Origin: an uncultured Catenibacterium sp.
Lineage (GTDB): Bacteria > Bacillota_I > Bacilli_A > Erysipelotrichales > Coprobacillaceae
DNA length: 9,827 nucleotides
Direction: 5' to 3'
Assembly: GCA_900764725.1 (NCBI GenBank)
Contig: CAAFPB010000469.1
Span: 1 to 9,827, forward strand
Shown: piece by piece, positions 1 to 6,961 of the stretch
Numbering within the stretch: the stretch's first letter is position 1
Layout of the letters: each line of letters starts with the position of its first letter
Made by a program: the position numbers and the translations under genes
Notes under the pieces: generated by a model
Databases searched by the model: none
What the model saw: only the letters and a program-made list of their open reading frames with translations
Told to the model about the DNA's origin: nothing

Positions 1-876
1 ACTAAGGCATTAGGTGCTGAAGTCGTTCTTCATGGTGAAGTCTATGATGATGCTTATAATAAAGCAGTCGAATTACAGAAAGAACATGGTTATACATTTG
101 TACATCCATTTGATGATGAAGATGTTATTGAAGGTCAGGGAACTATTGCCTTAGAAATCTTAGAAGAATTACCAGATACAGATATTATTCTTGTGCCAGT
201 TGGTGGTGGAGGATTGATTTCAGGTATTGCTTGTGCCGCAAAACTAATTAAACCAACAGTAAAAATCATTGGTGTAGAACCAGAAGGAGCTGCCAGTGCT
301 CTTGCTGCTATTAATGAAGATCGTATCGTTTCATTAAATGAAGCAGTGACTATTGCGGATGGTACAGCCGTTAAGACAATTGGTGAAAAACCATTTGAAT
401 ATATTAAACAATATGTTGATGGAATCATCACAGTCAGTGATTATGAGTTAATGGATGCATTCTTAGTATTAGTAGAAAAACATAAGCTTGTAGCTGAAAA
501 CTCAGGTATCTTATCACTTGCCGCATTAAAGAAACTCAATGAAAAGAATAAGAAGGTTGTATCACTTGTATCAGGTGGTAACATTGATGTGCTTTCTATT
601 TCTTCTATGATCAATAAAGGATTAATTGAAAGAGGTAGAATCTTCACATTCTCAGTACAGCTTCCAGATATCCCAGGACAGCTAGAAAAGGTGGCACATC
701 TATTAAATGAATGTAATGCGAATGTTGTAGCGGTTGATCATAACCAGTTCAAGAACTTTGCAAGATTCTCTGAAGTAGAATTAAGAGTCACTTGTGAAAC
801 AAATGGTGAAGCACATATCGATACAATTATTGAAACATTTAAACAGAATGGTTTGGATATTCATCGTGTAAACTAA
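1..876 (+). CDS. ilvA: Threonine ammonia-lyase (threonine dehydratase), medium form with C-terminal ACT domain; 5' end missing
   Basis: The reading frame is open from the first base, so the gene is cut by the window edge. 291 codons are present, and roughly 110 N-terminal residues, including the expected PLP-binding lysine, lie outside. The family deaminates L-threonine to 2-oxobutyrate and ammonia in the cytosol, feeding isoleucine synthesis or fermentation. The visible part has the fold-type II PLP core with the glycine loop PVGGGGLISG (about residues 66-75 of the visible part), which holds the cofactor phosphate, and a serine/glycine segment SLVSGGNID near residues 188-196. The last ~80 residues, from IFTFSVQLPDIPGQLEKV onward, form one ACT domain, a likely amino-acid-binding regulatory module. 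One ACT domain and a likely total near 400 residues fit the single-ACT form, rather than E. coli TdcB (no ACT) or E. coli IlvA (long regulatory domain). Whether its role is biosynthetic or catabolic cannot be decided here. The gene ends in its own terminator. Confidence 0.93.
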   Translation, partial: TKALGAEVVLHGEVYDDAYNKAVELQKEHGYTFVHPFDDEDVIEGQGTIALEILEELPDTDIILVPVGGGGLISGIACAAKLIKPTVKIIGVEPEGAASALAAINEDRIVSLNEAVTIADGTAVKTIGEKPFEYIKQYVDGIITVSDYELMDAFLVLVEKHKLVAENSGILSLAALKKLNEKNKKVVSLVSGGNIDVLSISSMINKGLIERGRIFTFSVQLPDIPGQLEKVAHLLNECNANVVAVDHNQFKNFARFSEVELRVTCETNGEAHIDTIIETFKQNGLDIHRVN

Positions 877-904
877 GGAATAGCGTAACGTTATTCCTTT
901 TTTT
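875..904 (+). terminator. Intrinsic terminator of the threonine ammonia-lyase gene
   Basis: An 11-bp stem pairs 875-885 with 889-899, with one G-T wobble and a three-base TAA loop. The T run spans 898-904. The left arm overlaps the last two bases of the stop codon, so the hairpin follows the gene with no spacer. Confidence 0.9.
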
Positions 905-933
905 ATCTATTTCACTATTGTGTATTTCTTTTG

Positions 934-942
934 TGATATCCT
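934..942 (+). promoter_or_regulatory. Probable extended -10 promoter of the ROK kinase gene
   Basis: TG-A-TATCCT resembles an extended -10 element (TGnTATAAT, four of six in the hexamer). A start point near 949 would leave only about 14 bases before the ATG at 963. TATAGA at 942-947 is a rival -10, but would start RNA inside the AGGAGG at 949-954. No good -35 stands at 17 bases. This is a weak call, supported mainly by the preceding terminator and the short gap. Confidence 0.4.
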
Positions 943-962
943 ATAGATAGGAGGAAACGCAT

Positions 963-1829
963 ATGTTATTAGGAATAGATGTAGGTGGTACTTCAGTGAA
1001 GTATGCATCTTGTGATGAAAGTGGTCATTTATTTGACAAGGGGTCTTTTAAAACACCTGGGACATTAGAAGAAATGTATCAGGCTATTGAAACTATTTAT
1101 AAGGAAAGAGATGTTGATGGTATTGCGTTAAGTATGCCAGGAGCAGTTGCAAGTGATGAAGGTGTCATTTATGGTGCATCTGCGATTAACTATATTCATG
1201 GTCCTAATATAAAGAAGGATCTAGAAGAAAGATTACAGACACGTGTAGAATTAGAAAATGATGCCAACTGTGCTGCACTTGCGGAAGTATGGCTAGGTGC
1301 CGCAAAAGATAATCAAGATTGTTGCTTTGTCGTATGCGGTACAGGTATTGGTGGTGCTGTGATTAAGAATAAGAAGATTCATAAGGGACAGCATCTTCAT
1401 GGTGGTGAATTTGGTTATATGATTAATGACTTTAATGCTGATTCACTCGAGTTCAACTATTGGTCTCTTGATTCTACAGTTGCAATAGTCAAGGGTGTAG
1501 AAAAAGAACTAGGTAAGACATATGATGGACGTGATATCTTTGATCATGCCAATGAAAATGAAGTATTTAAGAAGTATGTCAATCGTTTCTATTATGCTCT
1601 TGCAGTAGGTATCTATAATATTCAATATGCCTATGATCCAGAAGTGATTATTATTGGTGGTGGTATTTCTGTAAGAGATGATATGATTGATGAAATCAAT
1701 AAGCGTTTAGACATTATTATTGATAAGGTAGAACCAGCACGTATTAAGCCTGTTGTAAAGAAATGTGCCTTTGCGAATGATGCCAATATTATTGGTGCTA
1801 TCTACCACTTTTTAACATCATCAAAGTAG
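963..1829 (+). CDS. ROK-family sugar kinase (type without zinc motif; substrate unresolved)
   Basis: 288 residues, near the usual ROK length of 290-320. The start at 963 is set by AGGAGG at 949-954, eight bases upstream. ROK kinases phosphorylate sugars or amino sugars with ATP in the cytosol. The N-terminal phosphate loop is GIDVGGTSVK (residues 4-13), and the likely catalytic base is D100 in LENDANCAALAEVWLG. The second glycine loop is CGTGIGGAVI (125-134), followed by HGGEFGYM. The CxCGxxGC zinc-binding motif of glucokinase-type ROK proteins is absent. In its place is an NYWSLDST stretch, resembling the NWS-x-ST segment of beta-glucoside-kinase-like (BglK) and some N-acetylmannosamine kinase-like members. 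There is no DNA-binding N-terminal domain, so it is an enzyme and not a NagC/XylR-type repressor. No transporter or glycosidase lies beside it to name the substrate. No convincing terminator follows, so its transcripts may run into the carAB leader. Confidence 0.88.
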   Translation: MLLGIDVGGTSVKYASCDESGHLFDKGSFKTPGTLEEMYQAIETIYKERDVDGIALSMPGAVASDEGVIYGASAINYIHGPNIKKDLEERLQTRVELENDANCAALAEVWLGAAKDNQDCCFVVCGTGIGGAVIKNKKIHKGQHLHGGEFGYMINDFNADSLEFNYWSLDSTVAIVKGVEKELGKTYDGRDIFDHANENEVFKKYVNRFYYALAVGIYNIQYAYDPEVIIIGGGISVRDDMIDEINKRLDIIIDKVEPARIKPVVKKCAFANDANIIGAIYHFLTSSK

Positions 1830-1864
1830 TAAAATAAAAAAATATTTGAGTATTCATTTTTTGC

Positions 1865-1893
1865 TTGCTTACAATCTTAATATCGTTTATACT
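1865..1893 (+). promoter_or_regulatory. Promoter of the carAB leader and operon
   Basis: A -35-like TTGCTT (1865-1870) is separated by 17 bases from a good -10, TATACT (1888-1893, five of six to TATAAT). The expected start near 1900 lies at the edge of the leader ribosome binding site (AAGGAG, 1901-1906). The 5' untranslated part would be only about 14 bases, so a ribosome could load almost as soon as RNA emerges. The start point is inferred. Confidence 0.65.
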
Positions 1894-1913
1894 ACAACAG
1901 AAGGAGTGAGAAT

Positions 1914-2003
1914 ATGAACGCAAACACAATTATGACAACTTCAGTTTTCGCAAACGTGTTTCCTAAGGGTTCTTATTTTCATTTTTTAGATTTCTTATTT
2001 TAA
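1914..2003 (+). CDS. carAB leader peptide (29 residues, putative attenuation peptide)
   Basis: A 29-codon ORF opens with ATG seven bases after AAGGAG (1901-1906) and closes with TAA at 2001-2003. It begins MNANTIMTTS and is rich in phenylalanine toward the end: F12, F16, F22, F24, F27 and F29, finishing FLDFLF. These codons come from a U-rich stretch: 23 of the 32 bases from 1970 to 2001 are T. The stop codon is one base before the terminator stem at 2005. A ribosome reaching the stop would cover most of the left arm and prevent hairpin formation. The position right after a promoter and right before a terminator upstream of carA argues for a cis-acting leader like pyrL of E. coli pyrBI. It carries no run of arginine codons and no alternative pairing for the terminator arm, which argues against classical amino-acid attenuation. 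The peptide itself probably has no function. No homologue is recognised. Confidence 0.75.
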   Translation: MNANTIMTTSVFANVFPKGSYFHFLDFLF

Positions 2004-2035
2004 GGACATATCATCTATTGGTGATATGTCTTTTT
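2004..2035 (+). terminator. carAB leader: Intrinsic terminator in the carAB leader (attenuator)
   Basis: An 11-bp stem pairs 2005-2015 with 2020-2030 around a TATT tetraloop. One T-G wobble is present, and a run of five T follows (2031-2035). Weaker pairing (2002-2004 with 2031-2033) can extend the base into the leader stop codon. The hairpin lies between the promoter at 1865-1893 and carA at 2056, so carAB can be expressed from that promoter only by readthrough. No upstream segment complementary to either arm was seen, so opening it by a translating ribosome or a protein is more plausible than an antiterminator RNA. It would also stop transcripts coming from the ROK kinase gene. Confidence 0.87.
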
Positions 2036-2043
2036 CATAATTG

Positions 2044-2049
2044 AGGAGG
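2044..2049 (+). promoter_or_regulatory. carA: Ribosome binding site that fixes the carA start
   Basis: AGGAGG sits six bases before ATG at 2056. A longer in-frame reading from TTG at 2041 would place this site inside the coding region and add five residues (MRRLT) with no upstream signal of their own. The ATG at 2056 is therefore the better start, and it gives the family-typical N-terminus MKAYLILEDG. Confidence 0.88.
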
Positions 2050-2055
2050 TTGACT

Positions 2056-3123
2056 ATGAAAGCTTATTTAATTTTAGAAGACGGACATGTGTTTGAAGGG
2101 GAAAGCTTTGGATATGAAAAAGAAGTCATAAGCGAATTTGTCTTCAATACTTCAATGACTGGTTATGTAGAAGTGTTGACAGACCCATCTTATGCAGGTC
2201 AGAGTGTTGTAATGACTTACCCACTTATTGGTAACTATGGTGTATGTTTAGAAGATCAGGAATCTAAACACCCATATGTTGAAGGATTTGTAGTAAACGA
2301 ATTATCACGTTTAGGATCTAACTTTAGAAAGAATGAAGATTTAAATGATTATTTAGTACGTAATCATATCCCAGGTATCCAGGGAATTGATACACGTGCA
2401 CTTACTAAGTTACTTCGTAATGATGGTTGTATGAACGGTATGATCACTACTCATAAGTATGAAGTAAGCGAAGTCATCGACAAGATTAAAGCATTCAAGG
2501 TACAGGGTGTTGTAAAAGCATGTACATGTAAAGAAAAACATACTGTTGGTACAGGCAGAATGAAGGTTGCTTTATATGACTTTGGTGCTAAACGCAATAT
2601 TGCGAATGAATTAGCTAAGAGAAACTGTGAAGTAACAGTATTCCCAGCTACTACACCTGCTTCTGAAGTATTAGAAGGAAACTTTGATGGTATTATGTTA
2701 AGTAACGGTCCTGGTGACCCAGCTGAAGTCACTGATATTATCGCAGAAGTGAAGAAATTATCAGAAAGCGGTATGCCAATTTTCGCAATTTGTCTTGGAC
2801 ATCAGTTAATGGCTCTTGCTCATGGTTTCAAGACAGAAAAATTAAAATATGGACATCATGGTGCAAACCATCCAGTTAAGGATTTAGACACTAACCGTGT
2901 TTATATCTCTACACAGAACCATAACTATGTCATCAAGGATGATTCAATTGATCCTGCAGTAGCTAAGGCTTGGTTTAGAAATGTAAATGATGGCACTATT
3001 GAAGGTGTTGAATATTTAAATAAGAATATCAAAACTGTTCAGTTCCACCCAGAAGCAAATGCTGGACCTAGAGATACTGAATATTTATTTGATGAGTTTA
3101 TTAAGATGATGGAGGGAAAGTAG
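2056..3123 (+). CDS. carA: Carbamoyl-phosphate synthase small subunit (glutaminase)
   Basis: 355 residues. The subunit hydrolyses glutamine and channels ammonia to CarB for carbamoyl phosphate, the shared precursor of pyrimidines and arginine, in the cytosol. The N-terminal small-chain domain covers about residues 1-130, including FNTSMTGYVEVLTDPSYAGQ and GIQGIDTRALTKLLR. The class I glutamine amidotransferase domain covers about 168-350. Its triad is visible: nucleophile C246 in FAICLGHQLMALA, and H331 and E333 in VQFHPEANAGP. The oxyanion-side motif LSNGPGDP is also intact. No residue looks missing. The stop at 3121-3123 is one base from the carB ATG, and the carB ribosome binding site lies in the carA 3' end, so the pair is probably translationally coupled. 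Expression is likely gated by the leader terminator just upstream. No other pyr or arg gene is in the window. Confidence 0.97.
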   Translation: MKAYLILEDGHVFEGESFGYEKEVISEFVFNTSMTGYVEVLTDPSYAGQSVVMTYPLIGNYGVCLEDQESKHPYVEGFVVNELSRLGSNFRKNEDLNDYLVRNHIPGIQGIDTRALTKLLRNDGCMNGMITTHKYEVSEVIDKIKAFKVQGVVKACTCKEKHTVGTGRMKVALYDFGAKRNIANELAKRNCEVTVFPATTPASEVLEGNFDGIMLSNGPGDPAEVTDIIAEVKKLSESGMPIFAICLGHQLMALAHGFKTEKLKYGHHGANHPVKDLDTNRVYISTQNHNYVIKDDSIDPAVAKAWFRNVNDGTIEGVEYLNKNIKTVQFHPEANAGPRDTEYLFDEFIKMMEGK

Positions 3124-3124
3124 A

Positions 3125-6100
3125 ATGCCTAAGAATAAAGATATAAAAAAGGTTCTTGTTATTGGATCAGGACCAATTATTATTGGACAGGCAGCTGAAT
3201 TCGACTATGCAGGTACTCAGGCTTGTCGTGCATTAAAAGAAGAAGGAATTGAAGTCGTTCTTATTAACTCTAACCCTGCGACAATCATGACTGATAAGGA
3301 TATTGCAGATCATGTTTATATTGAACCTTTAACAGTTCCTGTTGTTAAGAACTTAATCTTAAAAGAAAAGCCAGATTCAATCTTACCAACTCTTGGTGGC
3401 CAGAATGCTTTAAATATCGCTATGGCACTTGCTGATGAAGGTTTCTTAGAAGCACATAACGTACGTACTATCGGTACTGATACAACTACAATCAAGCTTG
3501 CAGAAGACCGTCTTGAATTCAAGGAATTAATGGAAAGAATCCAGGAACCAGTGGCTGCTTCAACAGTTGTTAACCATGTAGATGATGCATTAGAATTTGC
3601 TGAAAAGATTGGTTATCCAGTCGTAGTAAGACCAGCTTATACACTTGGTGGTACTGGTGGAGGTATTGCTGAAACTCCTGAAGAATTACATGATATCTGT
3701 TCTAACGGTTTAAGATTATCACGTGTATCTCAGTGCTTAATTGAAAGATGTATTGCAGGTTGGAAGGAAATCGAATACGAAGTAATGAGAGATGGCAATG
3801 GTAATTGTATTACAGTATGTAATATGGAAAACGTTGACCCAGTAGGTGTTCATACTGGTGACTCTATCGTAGTAGCGCCTTCTCAGACTTTAGGTGATAA
3901 AGAATATCAGATGTTAAGAAGCTCTGCTTTAAACATCATCACTGCATTAAATATCAAGGGTGGATGTAACGTACAGTTCGCATTAAACCCAAATACTTTT
4001 GAATATTGTGTTATCGAAGTTAACCCACGTGTCAGCCGTTCTTCAGCTTTAGCTTCTAAAGCAACTGGTTACCCAATTGCGAAGTTAGCTGCTAAGATTG
4101 CATTAGGTTACTCACTTGATGAAATCGTAAATGCTGTAACAGGTAAGACATATGCTTCTTATGAACCAACATTAGACTATATCGTATGTAAGATTCCTAA
4201 ATGGCCATTCGATAAGTTCTATGGTGCATCAAGAAAACTTGGTACACAGATGAAGGCAACTGGTGAAGTTATGTCAATCTGTAATAACTTCGAAGGTGCT
4301 TTAATGAAGGCATTACGTTCACTTGAACAGAATGTATTCTATTTATCAATTCCTGAAATGGAAGGTAAAGATCCAGAATACTTAAGAACTAAATTAAAAG
4401 ATGTAGATGACCAGAGAATCTTCGCAGTAGCTGAAGCATTAAGACAGGGCATCACTGAAGAAGAAATCCACAAGATCACTAAGATTGACTTATGGTTCAT
4501 TGATAAGATCAAACATCTTGTAGAAATCGAAAATAGATTAAAGACAGAAGAATTAACTCCAGAATTATTAAAAGCTGCTAAGAGAATTGAATTCCCGGAT
4601 AGAGTTATTGCAGACTTAACTGGTAAAGATAAGAATGAAATTCATGATTATCGTTTAGAAAACAATATCACTGCTGCATTCAAGACAGTTGATACTTGTG
4701 CAGCAGAATTTGATGCTGAAACTCCATATTTCTATTCAGTATATGGTGGAGAACATGAAATCAAACCAGATAACACTCGTAAGAAAGTAATGGTATTAGG
4801 TTCAGGACCAATCCGTATCGGACAGGGTATCGAATTCGACTACTGTTCAGTACATTGTGTATGGGCATTAAGAGAAGCTGGCTATGAAACAATCATCGTC
4901 AACAACAACCCAGAAACAGTTTCTACTGACTTCGATATCGCTGATAGATTATACTTTGAACCACTTACTCAGGAAGATGTTCAGAGCATTGTTGAACTTG
5001 AAAAACCAGATGGAGCAATCGTTCAGTTTGGTGGTCAGACAGCTATCAAGTTAACTCAGGACTTAATGGATATGGGTGTTCCAATCCTTGGTACTTCAGC
5101 TGATAGCGTAGATGCTGCAGAAGACAGAGAACGTTTTGATGAAGTGTTGGAAAAATGTGGAATCGATCGTCCTAGAGGGGCAACAGTATTTACTGTAGAT
5201 GAAGCGTTAGAAGTAGCAAATAGATTAGGTTACCCAGTACTTGTACGTCCATCATATGTATTAGGTGGTGCAGGTATGGAAATCGCCTTAAATGATGGTG
5301 ATATCAAGAAGTTCATGAAGATCATCAACCGTCAGTTCCAGGAACATCCAATTCTTATCGATAAGTACTTATCAGGTAAGGAAGTAGAAGTAGATGCTGT
5401 ATGTGATGAAAACGGCGTACTTATTCCTGGTGTTATGGAACACGTTGAAAGAGCTGGTGTACACTCTGGTGATAGTATCTCAGTATATCCACCACAGAAA
5501 ATCAAACCTGAAATCAAGGAAGTTATCTGTGATTACACTCAGCGTCTTGCAAAAGCATTACATGTTATTGGATTAATCAACATCCAGTTCATCGTATATG
5601 AAGATGAAGTTTATGTAATCGAAGTAAACCCAAGATCTTCTCGTACAATCCCATATATTTCAAAGGTAACAGATATTCCAGTAGTAGATGTTGCTACTAA
5701 GGTTATCATGGGTCACTCAATCAAAGATCAGGGTTATGAATATGGTTTACAGCCAGAAAAAGAAACTGTTGCAGTTAAGATGCCAGTCTTCTCATTTGAA
5801 AAGATCAAGGGTGCTGAAATTTCACTTGGCCCAGAAATGAAATCTACAGGTGAAGTATTAGGTATCGCTAAGACATTTGATGAAGCTATCTATAAGGCAT
5901 TCATTGGAACAGGTATCAACTTACCAAAGAAGAAGAATATCATCTGTACAATCAAGGACAGCTCTAAAGAAGAATTCTTACCAATCGCTAAGCAGTTCTA
6001 TATGTTTGGATATGACCTTTACTCTACAGAAGGTACTTATAACTTCTTAAAGGAACATGATGTACCAGTTAATAGAGTTAACAGAATTGCAGAAAAGTCT

Positions 6101-6322
6101 AATACAATCTTTGACTTAATGTTAACTGATACAGTTGACTTAGTTATCGATATTCCTACAAGAAACGATAACTTAAAGGATGGTTTCTTAATTAGAAGAT
6201 TTGCAGTTGAAGCAGGTATCCCTATCTATACTTCATTAGATACAGCGCATGCATTAATCAACTGTCTAGAAAAGAGACATCAGGGTCCAACTTCATTAGT
6301 TGATATTACTGAGTTAAAGTAA
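3125..6322 (+). CDS. carB: Carbamoyl-phosphate synthase large subunit
   Basis: 1065 residues, close to the 1073 of E. coli CarB. It makes carbamoyl phosphate from bicarbonate, two ATP and the ammonia delivered by CarA. It shows the internal duplication of the family. The first half begins at VLVIGSGPIIIGQAAEFDY and carries the carboxyphosphate ATP-grasp unit, with EVNPRVSRSSALASK near residue 300. The second begins about residue 553 at KKVMVLGSGPIRIGQGIEF and carries the carbamate ATP-grasp unit, with EVNPRSSRTIPYISK near residue 834. An oligomerisation segment lies between them. From about residue 938 to the end is an MGS-like domain, which binds allosteric effectors in characterised relatives; the effectors here cannot be read from sequence. 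The start is supported by GGAGG at 3111-3115, nine bases upstream and inside carA. The frame is intact, with no break or truncation. Confidence 0.98.
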   Translation: MPKNKDIKKVLVIGSGPIIIGQAAEFDYAGTQACRALKEEGIEVVLINSNPATIMTDKDIADHVYIEPLTVPVVKNLILKEKPDSILPTLGGQNALNIAMALADEGFLEAHNVRTIGTDTTTIKLAEDRLEFKELMERIQEPVAASTVVNHVDDALEFAEKIGYPVVVRPAYTLGGTGGGIAETPEELHDICSNGLRLSRVSQCLIERCIAGWKEIEYEVMRDGNGNCITVCNMENVDPVGVHTGDSIVVAPSQTLGDKEYQMLRSSALNIITALNIKGGCNVQFALNPNTFEYCVIEVNPRVSRSSALASKATGYPIAKLAAKIALGYSLDEIVNAVTGKTYASYEPTLDYIVCKIPKWPFDKFYGASRKLGTQMKATGEVMSICNNFEGALMKALRSLEQNVFYLSIPEMEGKDPEYLRTKLKDVDDQRIFAVAEALRQGITEEEIHKITKIDLWFIDKIKHLVEIENRLKTEELTPELLKAAKRIEFPDRVIADLTGKDKNEIHDYRLENNITAAFKTVDTCAAEFDAETPYFYSVYGGEHEIKPDNTRKKVMVLGSGPIRIGQGIEFDYCSVHCVWALREAGYETIIVNNNPETVSTDFDIADRLYFEPLTQEDVQSIVELEKPDGAIVQFGGQTAIKLTQDLMDMGVPILGTSADSVDAAEDRERFDEVLEKCGIDRPRGATVFTVDEALEVANRLGYPVLVRPSYVLGGAGMEIALNDGDIKKFMKIINRQFQEHPILIDKYLSGKEVEVDAVCDENGVLIPGVMEHVERAGVHSGDSISVYPPQKIKPEIKEVICDYTQRLAKALHVIGLINIQFIVYEDEVYVIEVNPRSSRTIPYISKVTDIPVVDVATKVIMGHSIKDQGYEYGLQPEKETVAVKMPVFSFEKIKGAEISLGPEMKSTGEVLGIAKTFDEAIYKAFIGTGINLPKKKNIICTIKDSSKEEFLPIAKQFYMFGYDLYSTEGTYNFLKEHDVPVNRVNRIAEKSNTIFDLMLTDTVDLVIDIPTRNDNLKDGFLIRRFAVEAGIPIYTSLDTAHALINCLEKRHQGPTSLVDITELK

Positions 6323-6329
6323 ACACCTT

Positions 6330-6361
6330 AAGGTTATGATTTAGCATCATAACCTTTTTTT
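6330..6361 (+). terminator. Intrinsic terminator of the carAB operon
   Basis: A perfect 11-bp stem pairs 6330-6340 with 6346-6356 around a five-base TTAGC loop. Seven T follow, spanning 6355-6361. It begins eight bases after the carB stop and separates carAB from the lemA unit. Confidence 0.93.
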
Positions 6362-6382
6362 GTATATTTAATTTGTGAATAT

Positions 6383-6391
6383 TGGTATAAT
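6383..6391 (+). promoter_or_regulatory. Extended -10 promoter of the lemA-DUF2207 unit
   Basis: TG-G-TATAAT is a full-consensus extended -10 (hexamer 6386-6391). There is no recognisable -35 at 17 bases, where TATATT stands, consistent with an extended -10 promoter. The predicted start near 6398 leaves about 21 bases before the lemA ATG, enough for AAAGGAGG at 6403-6410. Confidence 0.75.
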
Positions 6392-6418
6392 TATGAATAT
6401 ACAAAGGAGGAAGTAATT

Positions 6419-6961
6419 ATGATAATTGCTGTAGTAGTGGTTGTATTAATTGTTTTATATACAATCGCAACATACAATGGACTTGTTAAGTCTAAAAATA
6501 AGTGCCGTACTGCATGGGCACAGATTGATGTTCAATTAAAAAGACGTGCAGATATGATTCCTAATATTGTAGAAACTGTAAAAGGTTATGCAAAGCATGA
6601 AAAGGAAACACTTGAAGGAGCTATTCGTGCAAGAAACAGTTATGTAACTGCTTCTACACCAGAAGAACAGCTTAAGCATGCAGGTGAATTAGAAAGATCA
6701 TTAAGTCGTTTAATGATGCTTCAGGAAAGTTATCCTGATTTAAAGGCTAATACAAACTTCATGTCTTTACAGAATGATTTAAAGGAAACTGAAGATAAGA
6801 TTAGTTATGCAAGACAGTTCTATAATGATGATGTAAAACAGTATGTGAATAAGTTAGAAATGTTCCCTTCTAATATCATTGCTTCAATGTTCCATTTTGA
6901 GAAGATGAACTTCTTTGAAGTGGATGAAGCATCTAAAGAAGTACCAAAGGTACAATTCTAA
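6419..6961 (+). CDS. lemA: LemA family protein
   Basis: 180 residues, typical for the family. The start is fixed by AAAGGAGG at 6403-6410, eight bases before the ATG. One N-terminal membrane segment (about residues 2-20, IIAVVVVVLIVLYTIATY) is followed by the conserved LemA core: YNGLVKSKNKCRTAWAQIDV, then LKRRADMIPNIVETVKGYAKHE. The LENP-like region here reads ELERSLSRLMMLQESYPDLK, followed by FMSLQNDLKETEDKISYARQFYND. The rest is a long helical, probably coiled-coil domain, shown structurally for LemA relatives. The protein is expected to be membrane-anchored, with the helical domain soluble on one side. Its molecular function is unclear; the family was first noticed through a Listeria epitope and is often encoded beside DUF2207 proteins, as here. 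Its stop overlaps the next ATG by one base, so the two products are probably made together. Confidence 0.95.
   Translation: MIIAVVVVVLIVLYTIATYNGLVKSKNKCRTAWAQIDVQLKRRADMIPNIVETVKGYAKHEKETLEGAIRARNSYVTASTPEEQLKHAGELERSLSRLMMLQESYPDLKANTNFMSLQNDLKETEDKISYARQFYNDDVKQYVNKLEMFPSNIIASMFHFEKMNFFEVDEASKEVPKVQF

Noticed and set aside
963..1829. ROK transcriptional repressor (NagC/XylR type)
   Set aside because: There is no N-terminal helix-turn-helix; the protein starts directly at the kinase phosphate loop.
2041..2055. Earlier TTG start for carA adding MRRLT
   Set aside because: These bases contain the AGGAGG ribosome site for the ATG at 2056, and no SD stands before the TTG.
1893..2055. T-box, PyrR-binding or other riboswitch in the carAB leader
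   Set aside because: The RNA is only about 155 bases long, much of it coding, with a single strong hairpin; no T-box core, PyrR-like hairpin or alternative antiterminator pairing was seen by eye.
5394..5576. 60-residue + strand ORF inside carB
   Set aside because: It is a shifted-frame reading of strongly conserved carB codons, with no ribosome binding site.
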